Source: Cyclobacterium plantarum (lineage in GTDB: Bacteria; Bacteroidota; Bacteroidia; Cytophagales; Cyclobacteriaceae). From it: DNA of 64,000 bases. Location of the stretch: the NCBI RefSeq assembly GCF_011290685.1, contig NZ_JAANYN010000006.1, forward strand, positions 124,001 to 188,000. Direction: 5' to 3'. The position numbers were made by a program, and so were the translations under genes. Under the pieces are notes generated by a model. It was given only the letters and a program-made list of their open reading frames with translations. It was not told the origin of the DNA and ran no database searches. Position 1 is the stretch's first letter; each line of letters begins with the position of its first letter. Shown one piece after another: positions 7,470 to 17,702 of this stretch.

Positions 7470-10400
7470 TATTTTTTTGAAATTGGGATGGAAGTTTACC
7501 ATAGTTGGCTTTAAAGTGTTTTGAAAAATATTTGGCATTGTTGTAACCTACCTTATACGCTACCTCTGAAACGGTATACTGGTTCATTTCCAAAAGCTGC
7601 GCTGCCCTTTGCAAACGGATAGACCGGATAAATTCCAGCGGATTTTGACCCGTAAGGGAGTTGATTTTTTTATACAGGTGAACCCGGCTCATACCCAAAG
7701 ATTTGCTCAATATTTCAACAGAAAAATCCGGGTTTTCGATTTCTTTTTCTACCAATGCAACTGCCTTTTGGATCAATTTGTCATCCAGGGACTCCATTTC
7801 AGCATCACTGGTTTGGACCGAAATAATTTTGCGGTAATGTTTTTGTAACCGTGATCTTTCTTCCAAAAGGTTTTTGAGCGCCGAAAGTAGTATTTCCAGG
7901 CTAAAGGGTTTTTCGAGGTATAAATTGCATCCCGAGTCAAGTCCCAACAAATGATCCTCCTCTGCTGTCTTTGCGGTAAGCAGAACTACCGGAACATGCG
8001 AAGTTTTAATATTTGATTTGATCGCAGAACACAAGGCGATACCATCCATTTCAGGCATTAGTATATCCGACAAGATTAGGTCCGGTATTTTACTTAATGC
8101 CTTCTCCAATGCCTCTTTACCATCACCTGCCTGATCCACAATGTAGGTTTCTTTCAGTACCTCTGCCAAGTAATGCCTTAATTCATGATTATCCTCCACC
8201 AGCAGCAAAGTAGGCCTATCGGCTATAATAGGGGATTGACCTGAAGCAATCAACTCTTCCCTTCCTGTATCCATAAAAAATTCCTCCCAGGTAAGGTAGC
8301 CCTCCCTTATGGAAAGCGGCAGGGAAATTACGAACAAGGTGCCTCGCCCTGGCTGGCTTTCCACTTCAATTAATCCACCGTGAAGTTTTGTATACTCTTG
8401 TGCCAGAGACAATCCAATACCTGTACCTTGATTTCCTGCTGTATTCAGCGTGAAATACCTGTCGAAGATCCGGTTCAAGGTTTCCTTACCCATTCCTGCT
8501 CCAGAGTCCTGAACCTTGATCTTCAATAAGCCATTGCGGAGACCCTGCTGTTGAAATTCCAAGCCAACATTTACCTCACCTCCTTTTGGGGTAAATTTGA
8601 AAGCATTGGACAACAGGTTATAAATGATCTTGCTCATTTTATCCGGATCAAAAGAAGTAGGTATGCTTCTTACATTTGATCCAAAGGTCAATCCGATTTG
8701 ATTATTGACCGATAAACTTTGAAATGCACGTACATTCTCCTCAATGAATGCAACTATCTCCCCTTCTGAAGTTTCCAATTTCAGGGAATCACTTTCCATA
8801 TTCCTCACTTCCAATAATTGGTTGACCATAAGCAGGAGCTTTTTGGCATTCTTTTGAATGGTAGTGAATTGAAATATTTCAGGACTTTCAGGTCTATCCA
8901 TTATTATCTTATCTATCGGTGCCAAAATCAACGTAAGCGGGGTTTTGAATTCATGGCTCACATTGTTGAAAAACCGGCTTTTCATTTGATCCAATTCAGC
9001 CAACCTTTGGTTTTCCTTTATTTCCTCCAGGCGCTGGAGCCTTTGGCGTTCCTGATTAACAAACCACCTCCAGGCCAGTAAAAAAATGGATAAGAATAGT
9101 ATAACATACAAAAAATAGGCAAATGGGGTTAGCCAAAAAGGGGAGAGAATTTCAATAGAAAGAGAAGCCGCTTCCTCCCCCCAAATGCCATCTGCATTGG
9201 TCGCTTTAACCATTAAAGTATAATTCCCCGGATCCAGATTAGTAAAGGAAACCTTAAAAGGAGGTTTGGATAATTTAACCCACTCTTTATTGAAGCCTTC
9301 CAAACGGTACAAAAACCTACTCTTTTCCGGGTTGAGGTAGTTTAATGAAGAGAATGAAACTGAAAAAATGTTTTCATGATGTTTCAATTGAATGGATCTC
9401 TTTTTATCCAAATTGGAAGATAATATTGCCCTGCCATTTATGCGTTGATTTACAGAAATGGCTTGGTTAAACAATTGAAATTCTGTAAATACAATTTCTG
9501 GTTCTTTTTCAATAAATGGAAAATTAACGGGGTTTACGAAATTAACTCCATCGGAACCTCCAATAAAGACTTCTCCCCTATCAGATAAAAAAGCAGCATT
9601 TTTATTGAAGTAATTACCTTGAAGTCCATCTCCGGTATTAAAAAAACGAAATTCCAATAGGAGTTCCTTATTGCTGCGGTTTACTTTTGCCTGGGTGAGT
9701 CCTTCCTGTGAACTTAACCATAAATCCCCCGACTGGTCTGCAATCAAACTGACCAGGAAATGGTTTTCAAGACCATTGGACTGATCAAAGCCATGAAATA
9801 TTCCTGCCTCTTCGTCATAATAAAACAACCCCCCACTAGACCCAACCCAAATTATGCCATATGGATCCCGGATGATTTCTGAAATATTGTGATTTTTCAA
9901 TCCTGATTGGTCGTTTTCATTTCCTGAAAAATACCGCTGATATCCTTTTTCCGGATGAAAAACATCAATCCCCCTGCTTCCACCAACCCAAATATTTCCA
10001 AAGGAATCCTCATTGATTCCAGTGATATATTTATTGTTTAAGGAAACCCCGTTTACTCCGGCGGCAAATGGCAAAAAAGTGTCATTTTTCCGGTCCATTA
10101 AAAATAACCCTTCCCTTAAGGTACCTATCCATAATCTGCCCTTACTATCTTCAAAAATTTTCCAAACGTTGTTATCCCTGAGGGCACCCTCCTTTTCTGT
10201 AGAGGCAGCATAATGTTTGAATGTCTTTCCGTCAAAAGCATACAAGCCTTTTTGATAGGTTCCTATCCAAAGTGTTCCAAAGCTATCTGTAAACAGGTCA
10301 ACCACCACAAGGTCCGGTGGCGGAATATCACCTTCCAAACCTGTTTTGTCAATAAGGTCCAGGCATACCCCTGATGAATGATCGTATTGCCATAAACCAC

Positions 10401-11583
10401 CACCATTTGACCCCATAATGATCTGCCCTGCGGTCATTTCTTCCACGGCATTTACATCATTCTTTGGAATAGGGTTATTGGGGTCAATTTCCCTCCTTAC
10501 CATGCCAAAGCGACTAAAATGAGGATGATACAAATCAATCCCTCTTTTGTGGGTCCCTACCCAAACAATTCCATCTTGATCCAAATACAAGGCATATACA
10601 GCATTGTGGGATAATGATTGCGGATTTTCAGGCTTATTGACCAAATACCGGACTTTGCCTTTTCCTTTATCGATAATATTGATCCCACCATGGTCTGTTC
10701 CCAACCATACCTGCTCCTTTGAAAAGGCCATAACGGATTTAACCAAAGCATTATTCAATCTCAGGCCTGGTGATTTTTCATGGATGTTTTGGATGGAATA
10801 ATCATCAGCACTGATATGAAATACGCCCAGCGCATAATCAGGACAAAATGCCCAGGCATCACCTGAATCATCCATCACCAGTTCAAAATTATATATCAGG
10901 TTTTCATCTGCATTGCGGAGCACCTGAACTTTCTTGATAACTTTCAAGCTTTCACCGGAAAGTATATCAATCCAACCATTGTCATAAATAACCCAGAAAT
11001 TGCCTTTTATGTCCTCCTGAATATCGGTAACTGAATTGTAGCTCAGGCTTCCCTCTAAAGAAGCTTTATGAAAAAAATAACTTGATTTATTGATGTCACT
11101 TTTATAATGGGTTATTCCTTCGTAAGGATGCAGAAACCAAAAATCGCCCTTCGAATCCTCAAAAACTTTACTAATATCCTTGCTTCTCAAATTATACCGA
11201 AAGGCTATTTTCTCCATATCACTTTCGAATATACCCTTGTCCTTCCTGTAGATATTAAAAACTCTTTCAAAATCCTTTAACCAAATATCTCCATCCGGAC
11301 CCTGAAATATCTTATAAATAGAACTGCTACTTACGGTACTTGAATCACCTTCGTCACTATAATACACATTAAGCGTGGACCCATCGTAGCGATTAAGTCC
11401 ATTATTGGTGCCAAACCAAAGGTACCCATCCCTATCCTGAAAAATTGCCTGAATATTTCCACTGGAGAGGTTTTGCCCGGTTTTTAGCTTTCTGAACGAA
11501 ATTTCCGGATCGTTTTCTCCCTTGAGTTCTGCAAACAGCAAAAGACTCCATAATAGCAATATGAAAGCACTTGTTCTTTTCAT
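7456..11583 (-). CDS. Hybrid two-component system sensor/regulator (HTCS)
   Basis: This 1375-residue protein has the complete HTCS order. A signal peptide is followed by a periplasmic double propeller of Reg_prop repeats (for example GYLWFGTNNGLNRYDG near 50) up to about 690, a Y_Y_Y domain (about 735-805), one membrane helix (about 814-839), a histidine kinase with VSHEFKTPLTL (His near 873) and GTGIGLSLAQ in the ATPase domain, a receiver with SDILMPEMDG (Asp near 1170), and an AraC-type HTH (about 1275-1370). HTCS proteins sense glycan fragments in the periplasm and activate glycan genes. Its 3' end overlaps the fucosidase start, so fucosylated oligosaccharides are a plausible signal, though this is inferred from context only. 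Confidence 0.95.
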   Translation of the reverse strand: MKRTSAFILLLWSLLLFAELKGENDPEISFRKLKTGQNLSSGNIQAIFQDRDGYLWFGTNNGLNRYDGSTLNVYYSDEGDSSTVSSSSIYKIFQGPDGDIWLKDFERVFNIYRKDKGIFESDMEKIAFRYNLRSKDISKVFEDSKGDFWFLHPYEGITHYKSDINKSSYFFHKASLEGSLSYNSVTDIQEDIKGNFWVIYDNGWIDILSGESLKVIKKVQVLRNADENLIYNFELVMDDSGDAWAFCPDYALGVFHISADDYSIQNIHEKSPGLRLNNALVKSVMAFSKEQVWLGTDHGGINIIDKGKGKVRYLVNKPENPQSLSHNAVYALYLDQDGIVWVGTHKRGIDLYHPHFSRFGMVRREIDPNNPIPKNDVNAVEEMTAGQIIMGSNGGGLWQYDHSSGVCLDLIDKTGLEGDIPPPDLVVVDLFTDSFGTLWIGTYQKGLYAFDGKTFKHYAASTEKEGALRDNNVWKIFEDSKGRLWIGTLREGLFLMDRKNDTFLPFAAGVNGVSLNNKYITGINEDSFGNIWVGGSRGIDVFHPEKGYQRYFSGNENDQSGLKNHNISEIIRDPYGIIWVGSSGGLFYYDEEAGIFHGFDQSNGLENHFLVSLIADQSGDLWLSSQEGLTQAKVNRSNKELLLEFRFFNTGDGLQGNYFNKNAAFLSDRGEVFIGGSDGVNFVNPVNFPFIEKEPEIVFTEFQLFNQAISVNQRINGRAILSSNLDKKRSIQLKHHENIFSVSFSSLNYLNPEKSRFLYRLEGFNKEWVKLSKPPFKVSFTNLDPGNYTLMVKATNADGIWGEEAASLSIEILSPFWLTPFAYFLYVILFLSIFLLAWRWFVNQERQRLQRLEEIKENQRLAELDQMKSRFFNNVSHEFKTPLTLILAPIDKIIMDRPESPEIFQFTTIQKNAKKLLLMVNQLLEVRNMESDSLKLETSEGEIVAFIEENVRAFQSLSVNNQIGLTFGSNVRSIPTSFDPDKMSKIIYNLLSNAFKFTPKGGEVNVGLEFQQQGLRNGLLKIKVQDSGAGMGKETLNRIFDRYFTLNTAGNQGTGIGLSLAQEYTKLHGGLIEVESQPGRGTLFVISLPLSIREGYLTWEEFFMDTGREELIASGQSPIIADRPTLLLVEDNHELRHYLAEVLKETYIVDQAGDGKEALEKALSKIPDLILSDILMPEMDGIALCSAIKSNIKTSHVPVVLLTAKTAEEDHLLGLDSGCNLYLEKPFSLEILLSALKNLLEERSRLQKHYRKIISVQTSDAEMESLDDKLIQKAVALVEKEIENPDFSVEILSKSLGMSRVHLYKKINSLTGQNPLEFIRSIRLQRAAQLLEMNQYTVSEVAYKVGYNNAKYFSKHFKANYGKLPSQFQKNNENE

Positions 11584-11615
11584 AAAATCGATCCAGGGGA
11601 TACCTATCGTCTATT

Positions 11616-11623
11616 CAAAACTA
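11616..11623 (-). promoter_or_regulatory. Candidate -7 promoter element of the HTCS gene
   Basis: Read on the minus strand this is TAGTTTTG, an exact TAnnTTTG match, 32 bases before the HTCS start codon. I see no TTG at the expected 17-23 base distance upstream, so only the -7 box is supported. Confidence 0.35.
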
Positions 11624-11707
11624 AAAAAATGAACTGATAATGAAGTAAATTATTTCAACCAAAATAATTTTTTATGGCCAAAGCCTCCAAAACAAAAATA
11701 ATTGTTT

Positions 11708-12367
11708 CTATCTATTGATCAACTCTTCGAAATCATCTCTTATATAGATCACATTTCTACCCAGTTCAATCCACTTTTTGTTCTCCAATTGCTTTAATAA
11801 TCTTGAAATAACCTCCCTGGAAGTGCCCAATTCAGTTGCAATTTCCTGGTGGGTAATGTGGAGTTCATTGGCCTTTGCCTGTTTCATTTTAGTGACAATG
11901 TACCGCATCAACCTTTCGTCCATACGCTTGAAAGCTACTGCATCCAGGGTTTTGAGCATTTCCTGAAATCTAGATTGATAGGTGCTCGAAACATAATCTT
12001 TCCACTGTTTGAATTCATCAGACCATTGCTCATGTTTGAGGACGGGAATAGCCAAAAGGGTGGTCTTCTCTTCTGCCACAGCTTTTATTTCGCTTGGCTT
12101 TGATGCCGTACAGCAAGTCAGGGATAAGGCGCAGGTCTCGCCCGGCTCCAGGTAATACAAAAACAATTCTTTCCCTTCTTCATCCATGCGAAGCACCTTG
12201 ATACTTCCCTCAAGGACAATGGGAACCATCTTAATAAATTGACCGGGCTCCATAATGGATTTTCCCTTATCGATTTCTATTATTTTTGCTTCCTTGCCCA
12301 TTGCTTGAAGTAAACGGGAATCTGTAATGAAAGGCAAATGGAATTTTAAATCATCTATGTCGATCAT
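11708..12367 (-). CDS. Crp/Fnr-family transcriptional regulator
   Basis: At 219 residues the protein has an N-terminal cyclic-nucleotide-binding-like beta barrel (about 15-130) and a C-terminal winged HTH in which HQEIATELGTSREVISRLLK (about 169-188) is the recognition region. A cysteine cluster, LTCCTASKPSEI (about 83-94), sits where this Bacteroidota subgroup carries conserved Cys residues and may make it redox- or sulfur-responsive. The Arg/Ser pair that binds cAMP is not evident. It begins six bases after the DoxX-like gene, so the two form an operon. Confidence 0.88.
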   Translation of the reverse strand: MIDIDDLKFHLPFITDSRLLQAMGKEAKIIEIDKGKSIMEPGQFIKMVPIVLEGSIKVLRMDEEGKELFLYYLEPGETCALSLTCCTASKPSEIKAVAEEKTTLLAIPVLKHEQWSDEFKQWKDYVSSTYQSRFQEMLKTLDAVAFKRMDERLMRYIVTKMKQAKANELHITHQEIATELGTSREVISRLLKQLENKKWIELGRNVIYIRDDFEELINR

Positions 12368-12373
12368 GTTAAA

Positions 12374-12769
12374 TTATTTTTTTGAAAAAATGCTGTCCAA
12401 TGCCCATGCATTTTTATCATTAAACTCATAAACAAAAATAAAAAACAATAAGTGAATCATCTGTGAGGGTAAGGCACCCCAGTTCTCTATCATAGCAGTG
12501 CCGAACATCAGAAAAAGCATCAAAACTCCACCCAAAATACCTGCCATGCGGGTATGCCAACCCAAAAGCAACATTAATCCCAGTAGAAATTCCAGGAAAG
12601 GCAGTACCAAACTAAAAGGAACAATAATAAATTCAGGTAAATACGATCCATTGAAACTATCGACCATTCCACTACTGAAATTGCTTATTTTTGGAATCCT
12701 GACCAGACCATGACCAAGCATACTGATCCCAACTCCCAACCGGATAAAAATAAAGGATAAAGATTTCAT
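12374..12769 (-). CDS. DoxX-family membrane protein
   Basis: The 131-residue protein has four predicted membrane helices and the DoxX family pattern: an N-terminal segment with GVGISMLGHGLVRIPK, then PFLEFLLGLMLLLGW and two further hydrophobic helices. DoxX proteins are poorly characterised and have been linked to quinone/thiosulfate redox and oxidative stress. It is the first gene of the DoxX-Crp pair. A small dyad (12785-12798) lies just upstream. Confidence 0.8.
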   Translation of the reverse strand: MKSLSFIFIRLGVGISMLGHGLVRIPKISNFSSGMVDSFNGSYLPEFIIVPFSLVLPFLEFLLGLMLLLGWHTRMAGILGGVLMLFLMFGTAMIENWGALPSQMIHLLFFIFVYEFNDKNAWALDSIFSKK

Positions 12770-12784
12770 GCGTTTGATTTATTT

Positions 12785-12798
12785 GGTTAAAATTAACC
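12785..12798. promoter_or_regulatory. Small dyad upstream of the DoxX-Crp pair
   Basis: GGTTAA and TTAACC arms flank a two-base AA spacer, 15 bases before the DoxX start codon. Placement suits an operator, possibly for the Crp-family regulator of the same operon, but the arms are short and AT-rich. Confidence 0.25.
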
Positions 12799-12845
12799 TT
12801 TACCAGCTTGTGCAACAAATCTTTTTTACCCAATCTGTCTTCAAC

Positions 12846-15206
12846 TTACTTATTTTCCGCTTTTTGGATATTTTTAATACCTCCAATCAAGGCATCGGCA
12901 TTGAATGATATGCTGTCAATGCCCTGATCGACCAAAAACCCTGCGAATTCAGGATAATCACTGGGTGCCTGACCACAAAGCCCGATCGTTTTTCCTTTTC
13001 TTTTGACATCCCGAATAACCTTGGCAAGCATTTCTTTTACTGCCGGATTGTTTTCATCAAAAAGGCCGCTAACCAGTGCAGAATCTCTGTCCACACCTAA
13101 AATTAATTGTGTCAAATCGTTGGAACCGATAGAAAATCCATCAAACAAGTCTGCAAAGGATTCAGCCAATATGACATTGCTGGGTATCTCAACCATCATA
13201 TAAATTTCCAGATTCTTTTTTCCACGCTCCAAACCAAAAGATTTCATGCATTTGAGCACCTGTTTACCTTCTTCCGGCATTCGGCAAAAAGGAACCATCA
13301 ACTTCACATTGTCCAATCCCATTTCCTCACGCACCCTTTTCATGGCGCGGCATTCAAGTCCAAATCCCTCCCTATACAATTCATGATAATACCTGGACGC
13401 TCCGCGAAAACCCAGCATAGGATTTTCCTCTTCAGGTTCAAAGTATTTTCCTCCAATCAGTTCCCTGTACTCATTGGATTTGAAGTCACTCATGCGTACT
13501 ATTACCTCCTTTGGGTGAAATGCGGCTGCGACCATACCTATCGAAGCGGCCAATTTTTCCACAAAATATAGTTCTTTGTTCTCATAAGCTGAAGTTAGAG
13601 CATGAATGGCCCTTTTTTCATGGCTTTCTACCATTTCCCCATACTTCACCAATGCCATAGGATGGATCCTGATGGCTGTGGATATAATAAATTCCATTCG
13701 CAACAATCCTACCCCTTGTTGTGGATACATGGCCATTTGGAAAGCCCTGTCAGGATCTGCCAGGATCAACATTGCACGTGTTTTGGTTTCATTTAAATCC
13801 CCCAGATGAACTTCCCTTTCCTCCCAATCCAACTTTCCATCAAAAACTTTCCCTTCATCACCCTCCGCACAAGATACGGTCACAACCTGACCGTCTTTAA
13901 GCTTTTCTGTCGCGTTCCCGCAACCTACCACGGCATGGATACCTAGTTCTCTGGCCACAATCGAAGCATGGCTGGTCCTTCCACCTTTATTGGTTACAAT
14001 ACAAATGGCCCTTCTTAACAAGGCATTCCAGTCGGGATTGGTAATATCAGCCACTATAATATCCCCTTTTTCCACTTTTGAAGCATCGGAAAGTGAGTTA
14101 ACAATAACCACCTTTCCACTGGCTATGGCCTTACCTACTGCCTTTCCTACGCATAGGGGATCTGGCCTATTTGGCATGTGGTACGTTTTCAGTGTCAAGG
14201 CTTTTTTCCTATGTACGGTCTCGGGACGGGCCTGGACAATACTTAATTCTCCAGATTTTCCATCCTTGGCCCACTCAATATCCATTGGTGTATCGTAAAG
14301 CTTTTCTATTTCAAGACACCATTTTCCCAATTGAATCAAGTCAGATTCTTCGAGAGAAAACTCCGTCTTTTCCCCTGCAGTGGTTGGGACTATTTTCAAA
14401 GGCTTTTTTCCATCTTTAGCAAAAACCATTTTGTGTTCTTTGGCACCTGGCTTTTTCTGTAGGATGGGATAAGGTAAGGCTTTGGCCAAGGAGGGTTTGA
14501 AAAGATAAAATTCATCAGGGTTTACTGCCCCCTGCACCACCATTTCTCCCAGTCCCCAGGCAGAAGTAAGGTATACCACATTGTCAAATCCGGATTCGGG
14601 ATCCAGGGTGAAGGCTACACCTGCACTGCCCTTATCAGAGCGAACCATATGCTGCACACCCACCGAAAGTCCTACATCCATATGATCAAACCCATTATCC
14701 AGTCGGTATTTTATGGCCCTGTCATTATATAGAGAGGCATAGCAATTCCTCACTGCCTCTAACAAGGCCTTTGGACCTTTTATATTCAGAAAACTATCAT
14801 GCTGCCCGGCAAAACTTGCGGAAGGAAGATCTTCTGCAGTGGCACTACTTCTTACTGCCACCGATTTGTTTTTACCCAATTTCAAATAAAACGCTTGGAT
14901 TTCAGCTTGTATTTGATCCGGTATGGCTGTGGAATGAATCATTCTCCGGCATTTTCGCCCCACTTCTGGTAAATTGCTAAGCGTATCCTTATCCAATGAA
15001 TCCAAACTATTTTTAAGTGGGGCCTCCAGTTCAGCCTCCCTCAAAAAAGCCCGGAAAGCCGCCACGGTCACCGCGAACCCCATTGGCACCCGAATTCCTA
15101 GAGGTGTCATTTTTCTTATCATTTCTCCCAGGGAGGCATTTTTACCTCCTACACTTGCAAGATCTGTATGGCGGATCTCACTGAATGAAATACAATATTT
15201 TGTCAT
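12846..15206 (-). CDS. ppsA: Phosphoenolpyruvate synthase
   Basis: I use the ATG at 15206 (MTKYCISF); the longer frame begins with TTG and adds ten atypical residues. The 786-residue protein has all three PPDK-type domains: an N-terminal ATP-grasp domain with GGKNASLGEM and VRSSATAEDLPSASFAGQ, the central phosphohistidine domain with GGRTSHASIVARELGI (His near 420), and the C-terminal PEP-binding barrel with SIGSNDLTQLILGVDRD and the active-site Cys in GLCGQAPSD. It makes PEP from pyruvate and ATP, a gluconeogenic entry step. It lies 76 bases downstream of nothing on its own strand but precedes the DoxX-Crp pair in the same direction. Confidence 0.95.
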   Translation of the reverse strand: MTKYCISFSEIRHTDLASVGGKNASLGEMIRKMTPLGIRVPMGFAVTVAAFRAFLREAELEAPLKNSLDSLDKDTLSNLPEVGRKCRRMIHSTAIPDQIQAEIQAFYLKLGKNKSVAVRSSATAEDLPSASFAGQHDSFLNIKGPKALLEAVRNCYASLYNDRAIKYRLDNGFDHMDVGLSVGVQHMVRSDKGSAGVAFTLDPESGFDNVVYLTSAWGLGEMVVQGAVNPDEFYLFKPSLAKALPYPILQKKPGAKEHKMVFAKDGKKPLKIVPTTAGEKTEFSLEESDLIQLGKWCLEIEKLYDTPMDIEWAKDGKSGELSIVQARPETVHRKKALTLKTYHMPNRPDPLCVGKAVGKAIASGKVVIVNSLSDASKVEKGDIIVADITNPDWNALLRRAICIVTNKGGRTSHASIVARELGIHAVVGCGNATEKLKDGQVVTVSCAEGDEGKVFDGKLDWEEREVHLGDLNETKTRAMLILADPDRAFQMAMYPQQGVGLLRMEFIISTAIRIHPMALVKYGEMVESHEKRAIHALTSAYENKELYFVEKLAASIGMVAAAFHPKEVIVRMSDFKSNEYRELIGGKYFEPEEENPMLGFRGASRYYHELYREGFGLECRAMKRVREEMGLDNVKLMVPFCRMPEEGKQVLKCMKSFGLERGKKNLEIYMMVEIPSNVILAESFADLFDGFSIGSNDLTQLILGVDRDSALVSGLFDENNPAVKEMLAKVIRDVKRKGKTIGLCGQAPSDYPEFAGFLVDQGIDSISFNADALIGGIKNIQKAENK

Positions 15207-15399
15207 TGGGGCTTTCTTTTGGCTATAGAAAAGCAAATTAGGTATTTTAAGAAAAGAATAGCCTGATGAAAATCATATTCGCACTAAAAAACAAATTAAC
15301 ATCTCCGATTCCTTCTGAAAACCGAAAAAACTTTCTGACAGGCTGTCCTACATTGTGCCATTCCCATGTACAGTAATCCGGGAAAATCCATTATGGCTC

Positions 15400-15432
15400 A
15401 AAAAAAAAAGCCCGGACAAATGGCCCGGGCTT
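15400..15432 (-). terminator. Rho-independent terminator after ahcY
   Basis: AAGCCCGG (15408-15415) pairs with CCGGGCTT (15425-15432). The A-run at 15400-15409 becomes a T-run on the minus strand. It lies 30 bases past the ahcY stop codon. Confidence 0.85.
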
Positions 15433-15461
15433 AAAAATATTACGTATCCTTTTGCAATTCA

Positions 15462-16781
15462 CTAATACCTGTAATAATCAGGTTTGAAGGGACCTACTTG
15501 TTTCACGCCTATATATTCAGCCTGATCGGGAGTCAATTCATCCAATTCAACCCCGAGCTTTTTAAGATGCAGGGCAGCTACTTTTTCATCCAAATGCTTG
15601 GGAAGCATGTAAACACCCGGTTCATATTGATCGGTGTTGTTCCAAAGTTCCATTTGGGCCAGGGTTTGATTGGTAAATGAGTTGGACATTACAAATGAAG
15701 GGTGCCCTGTTGCACATCCCAAATTTACCAATCTGCCTTCTGCCAATAAGATAATATCCTTTCCATCCACATTGTATAGATCTACCTGAGGTTTGATTTC
15801 ATCCTTGGTATTTCCAAAATTTCCATTTAACCAGGCCATATCAATTTCATTGTCGAAATGGCCAATATTACAAACAATGGCTTTGTCTTTCATAGATCTG
15901 AAATGCACTTCACCTATGATATCTTTGTTTCCGGTTGCGGTGACCACAATGTCTGCTTCCTTTACCGCATCTACCATTTTCTTTACCTCAAAACCATCCA
16001 TCGCTGCTTGCAGGGCACAAATAGGATCAATCTCCGAAACGATCACCCTCGCACCAGCTCCTCTTAAAGAGGCCGCAGATCCTTTTCCTACATCACCATA
16101 GCCGGCTACTGCAGCAACTTTTCCAGCCATCATGATATCCGTTGCTCTTCTAATAGCATCTACCAGAGATTCCTTACAACCATATTTGTTGTCAAATTTC
16201 GATTTTGTAACCGAGTCGTTGACATTAATTGCAGGAATTGGCAACGTGCCGTTTTTCATGCGTTCATACAGCCTGTGAACACCAGTGGTCGTTTCCTCGG
16301 AAAGCCCTTTGATTCCTGAAACCAGTTCTGGATATTTATCCAAAACCATATTGGTGAGGTCACCTCCATCGTCAAGAATCATATTCAAAGGCTTTCTTTC
16401 TTCACCAAAAAACAAGGTTTGCTCTATGCACCAGTCAAATTCTTCGGCATTTAGTCCTTTCCATGCATAAACACTGATACCCGCTTCAGCTACTGCAGCA
16501 GCAGCATGGTCCTGGGTAGAAAAAATATTGCAGGAAGACCATGTTACTTCCGCACCCAGGGCAACCAGCGTTTCAATGAGTACCGCGGTTTGGATGGTCA
16601 TGTGCAGACATCCTGCTATTCTGGCACCTTTCAGCGGCTGAGCATCCCCATATTCCTCCCTTAAGGACATGAGCCCTGGCATCTCACTTTCTGCTAACCT
16701 GATTTCTTTTCTTCCGTATGCGGCCAGGGAAATGTCTTTCACCTTATAGGCAGTGTATTTTTGTGATTTAATTGTTGACAT
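15462..16781 (-). CDS. ahcY: Adenosylhomocysteinase
   Basis: The start at 16781 ([13 protein letters not shown]) matches the family N-terminus; the longer frame adds 21 unrelated residues. The 439-residue enzyme hydrolyses S-adenosylhomocysteine to adenosine and homocysteine, which keeps the methylation cycle running. Visible signatures are [13 protein letters not shown], the NAD-binding [10 protein letters not shown], the second PROSITE-like stretch around [12 protein letters not shown], and the conserved C-terminal KPDYYRY that reaches the partner subunit. It lies 67 bases downstream of birA on the same strand, with its own candidate promoter between them. Confidence 0.97.
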   Translation of the reverse strand: MSTIKSQKYTAYKVKDISLAAYGRKEIRLAESEMPGLMSLREEYGDAQPLKGARIAGCLHMTIQTAVLIETLVALGAEVTWSSCNIFSTQDHAAAAVAEAGISVYAWKGLNAEEFDWCIEQTLFFGEERKPLNMILDDGGDLTNMVLDKYPELVSGIKGLSEETTTGVHRLYERMKNGTLPIPAINVNDSVTKSKFDNKYGCKESLVDAIRRATDIMMAGKVAAVAGYGDVGKGSAASLRGAGARVIVSEIDPICALQAAMDGFEVKKMVDAVKEADIVVTATGNKDIIGEVHFRSMKDKAIVCNIGHFDNEIDMAWLNGNFGNTKDEIKPQVDLYNVDGKDIILLAEGRLVNLGCATGHPSFVMSNSFTNQTLAQMELWNNTDQYEPGVYMLPKHLDEKVAALHLKKLGVELDELTPDQAEYIGVKQVGPFKPDYYRY

Positions 16782-16807
16782 TATATATAGTTTAATTAAA
16801 ATTGAAA

Positions 16808-16815
16808 CAAATTTA
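16808..16815 (-). promoter_or_regulatory. Candidate -7 promoter element for ahcY
   Basis: On the minus strand the bases read TAAATTTG, an exact TAnnTTTG match, 26 bases before the ahcY ATG. The nearest TTTG upstream is only 14 bases away, shorter than usual, so the -33 box is uncertain. Confidence 0.35.
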
Positions 16816-16848
16816 GGTATTCGTTGACACAAATGAAAATCCATGCCA

Positions 16849-17604
16849 TTAAATGAATTTTATCTGTTTGAAATCATAACTTTGGATTTTTCCATTTTGT
16901 TTCATAATACTAAGATGACCATAAGGACCCACACCCAGGATTTTCCCGATAAAAGGTTCTCCGTCATCATAGCTGGCCCATACTCCCATTCGGAATAAAT
17001 GATCCATATACGAGTCTTTAATGGACTGATGAGACCCATTTTTGAGCAACAGGTATTGTTTTTCGATAGAAACCAATAGTTGTTCCAATAGCCATTCCAG
17101 GTCGAAAGTTTTTCCGGTAATACCTGCCAGGGAAATCGCGTTTTCAACAGGAAATTCCATCTGGTTGACATTTATCCCGATTCCTACTATTGAAGTATCG
17201 AACAAATTACCGGAAATGGTGTTTTCTATGAGCATTCCACCCAATTTGTTTCCATTAACATCGAGAAAGTCATTGGGCCACTTTATTTGGATTTTAGGGT
17301 GTATGTTTTGCAAAACTTCAAGTACCCCAAAGGCCATTGCCATATTTAAATCAAATTGTTGATCTACATGAAGGTAGTTTGGTTTAAAAATAATTGAAAA
17401 TGTAAGGTTCAATCCAGGTGCCGCATGCCATGAATTGTTCCGCTGCCCTCTGCCTTTGGTCTGAACTTCAGCAACTATCACCGTACCCTCACTGAATTGG
17501 CCGGATTTTATCATAGAAGCGGCAAAACTATTGGTGGAATGACACTCTGTCAGGTTTACCAAATCTTTTCCCAGAAAAATGGTATTGGCAAGGATTTTAT
17601 GCAT
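16849..17604 (-). CDS. birA: Biotin-[acetyl-CoA-carboxylase] ligase (no HTH domain)
   Basis: This 251-residue protein ligates biotin to the carrier lysine of biotin-dependent carboxylases. The catalytic core shows [10 protein letters not shown] (about 19-28), the biotinyl-AMP loop as [12 protein letters not shown] (about 51-62; usually GRGRRGR), and [19 protein letters not shown] (about 104-122). It begins at the catalytic domain, so it is a monofunctional ligase without the DNA-binding N-terminus of E. coli BirA. It is divergent from rsfS across 98 bases and upstream of ahcY. Confidence 0.92.
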   Translation of the reverse strand: MHKILANTIFLGKDLVNLTECHSTNSFAASMIKSGQFSEGTVIVAEVQTKGRGQRNNSWHAAPGLNLTFSIIFKPNYLHVDQQFDLNMAMAFGVLEVLQNIHPKIQIKWPNDFLDVNGNKLGGMLIENTISGNLFDTSIVGIGINVNQMEFPVENAISLAGITGKTFDLEWLLEQLLVSIEKQYLLLKNGSHQSIKDSYMDHLFRMGVWASYDDGEPFIGKILGVGPYGHLSIMKQNGKIQSYDFKQIKFI

Positions 17605-17702
17605 TTTATATTAGTTATTTTATCCCATAATCAGGATATTTAAAAACCAAAGTGAAATTTAAGCATTAAAAGGATTTAAATTAAATCAGCAGAAAAAAAT
17701 AT

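Noticed and set aside
13107-13571. 154-codon plus-strand frame opposite ppsA
   Set aside because: Lies inside the PEP-binding barrel coding sequence and is rich in His/Phe as expected for a reversed frame.
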